Under the pieces are notes generated by a model. That model worked only from the letters and a program-made list of their open reading frames with translations, searched no databases and had not been told where the DNA came from. Positions 63,115 through 64,000 of a DNA stretch of 64,000 nucleotides are shown here, in pieces (the stretch's first letter is position 1; each line of letters opens with the position of its first letter). Origin of the DNA: Marivivens aquimaris (GTDB lineage: Bacteria; Pseudomonadota; Alphaproteobacteria; Rhodobacterales; Rhodobacteraceae); NCBI RefSeq assembly GCF_015220045.1, contig NZ_JADBGB010000001.1:1765001-1829000 (forward strand), read 5' to 3'. The translations under genes were made by a program, and so were the position numbers.

Positions 63115-64000
63115 AGCGGATACAGCTTTACGCCCGATACGACGCGGGACAAGTTCTGGCCTTGGAAAGGATCGTCGATGGGAAGGCCCAAGTCCGCCGA
63201 CCACTTCACCGCCAGCACCTGCGCGAGCAGAACGAAGAGCACGCTATCAACCCGTGGATCGCCGGTGCCTTTGATGTAGAAATCACCACCTCGCCCGAGT
63301 GTCTTCACGGGGATATCGGGGAACTGGCGGCGAATTTCCTCAGCGATATCAGTGTCGTACTGGCGCACATATGCGTCGGGGTGCAACATCACGTAGACCT
63401 GCGTCGACCCATCCACGCCCGCCTTGGGACCGTGACGATAGCCAAGCGTGCTGTCCCACTGGGTCATCGTCTTGCCCGCGGTCAGCTCCAGCACCTTAAG
63501 CGCACTTTCACGCGCCACGCCCGTCAGCGCACCCGCACCAAGGAATACAGCGCGTTCAGGGCGGGCAACCGACATGGCGTCCGCTTTGAAGATCAGGCGT
63601 TCGGCCTCATTGGCCAGTTTCTCTATGTCGCCGCAATCCAACACGCCGAGGCAGGCGAGCGCTGTCATCGTCATCGTAGTAAAGCTCGACGTCATGGCAA
63701 AGCCACTGTCGTGCGTCGCTTCGGGCAACACGATCACGCGCTGGTTCGCGGCCGGACGGGTCGCAAGGGCGCTTTCGCCATTGCAAGTGATGTTCAGGCG
63801 GGCAATGTCAGGACGTTGCGCGTCGAGCAGATCGAGCATTCCGATGGTCTCGGAGCTATTGCCGGAACGCCCGAACTGGATCGCAAGGATTTTGCCAGTC
63901 GCCGACAGATAATCCTGCGGGCAGCCGACCAAATCAGTCGTCGGGACAGCGCGGACTTTGGCGGTGCCGCGCGCGATGATCTCACCGATGAATGCGGACG
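63111..64000 (-). CDS. SIS-domain (AgaS/NagB-II-like) protein, 5' end outside window
   Basis: The last 295 residues of a two-SIS-domain protein; the open frame continues to the window edge, reading SAFIGEIIARGTAKVRAVPT at the start, as in the first SIS domain of AgaS. The middle contains FGRSGNSSETIGML and ALTGVARESALKVLELTAGK, then STLGYRHGPKAG (GHGP-like). With nagK and nagA but no hexameric NagB in sight, it fits the NagB-II role: deamination of glucosamine-6-phosphate to fructose-6-phosphate. AgaS-type galactosamine isomerase activity is the alternative. Confidence 0.9.
   Translation of the reverse strand, partial: SAFIGEIIARGTAKVRAVPTTDLVGCPQDYLSATGKILAIQFGRSGNSSETIGMLDLLDAQRPDIARLNITCNGESALATRPAANQRVIVLPEATHDSGFAMTSSFTTMTMTALACLGVLDCGDIEKLANEAERLIFKADAMSVARPERAVFLGAGALTGVARESALKVLELTAGKTMTQWDSTLGYRHGPKAGVDGSTQVYVMLHPDAYVRQYDTDIAEEIRRQFPDIPVKTLGRGGDFYIKGTGDPRVDSVLFVLLAQVLAVKWSADLGLPIDDPFQGQNLSRVVSGVKLYPL

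Noticed and set aside
1..64000. CRISPR array, prophage, integrase, transposase or toxin-antitoxin system
   Set aside because: No regularly spaced repeats, terminal inverted repeats, recombinase motifs or small toxin-like gene pairs were seen.

Overview
The window is 64 kb of chromosome from an alphaproteobacterium, almost certainly a Rhodobacteraceae (Roseobacter-group) member. This is judged from the gene families alone: an ALA-synthase HemA of the C4 (Shemin) pathway, a short Rhodobacterales-type DUF6280-like protein, ChvE/GguAB with a GbpR regulator, aerobic cobyric acid synthase, a form II CoxL-like protein, Lrp regulators and GC-rich codon use. There is no prophage, insertion sequence, CRISPR array or rRNA. 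No stretch over about 250 bases lacks a gene. Most genes are ordinary and confidently assigned.

Layout. 1-12.6 kb: the end of a SulP transporter, ispG, a RodZ-like protein, hemA, an M20 peptidase, an orphan ribulokinase-like FGGY kinase, the 5-oxoprolinase operon pxpBCA, tRNA-Leu(UAA), a PutR-like Lrp regulator and suhB. 12.7-21.6 kb: a GGDEF-EAL enzyme, metR/metF, a DUF2235 hydrolase overlapping an orphan CoxL-like molybdenum hydroxylase subunit, an ornithine-type decarboxylase and a divergent Lrp regulator. 21.7-30.9 kb: valS, ygfZ-like, an MsbA-like exporter, two PLP aminotransferases, efp and DUF6280. 30.9-39.2 kb: modABC, cobQ, a pcm-tolC-PopZ-like group, tRNA-Cys(GCA) and a TRIC-like channel.

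39.2-51.6 kb is a ten-gene sugar locus on the minus strand with divergent regulator gbpR. ChvE-GguA-GguB import aldoses. A Gfo/Idh dehydrogenase, an SMP-30 lactonase and an IlvD/Edd dehydratase oxidise them to 2-keto-3-deoxy acids. The C5 acid (from L-arabinose) can then go through a DHDPS-type dehydratase and KGSA dehydrogenase to 2-oxoglutarate. The C6 acid (from D-galactose) can go through DgoK and DgoA to pyruvate and glyceraldehyde-3-phosphate. 51.6-57.9 kb: an alpha/beta hydrolase, a MOFRL glycerate kinase and a cytochrome bo-type quinol oxidase operon (cyoABCD). 57.9-64 kb is an amino-sugar operon on the minus strand: SIS-domain deaminase/isomerase, ROK kinase, nagA, GH20 hexosaminidase and an M81 (MlrC-like) metallopeptidase. 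Every junction overlaps by one to four bases.

I found no obviously new defence or mobile system. The points most worth a second look are the M81 peptidase locked into the GlcNAc operon, the PopZ-like acidic protein beside tolC, the merged arabinose/galactose route, and several intergenic palindromes next to divergent regulators.
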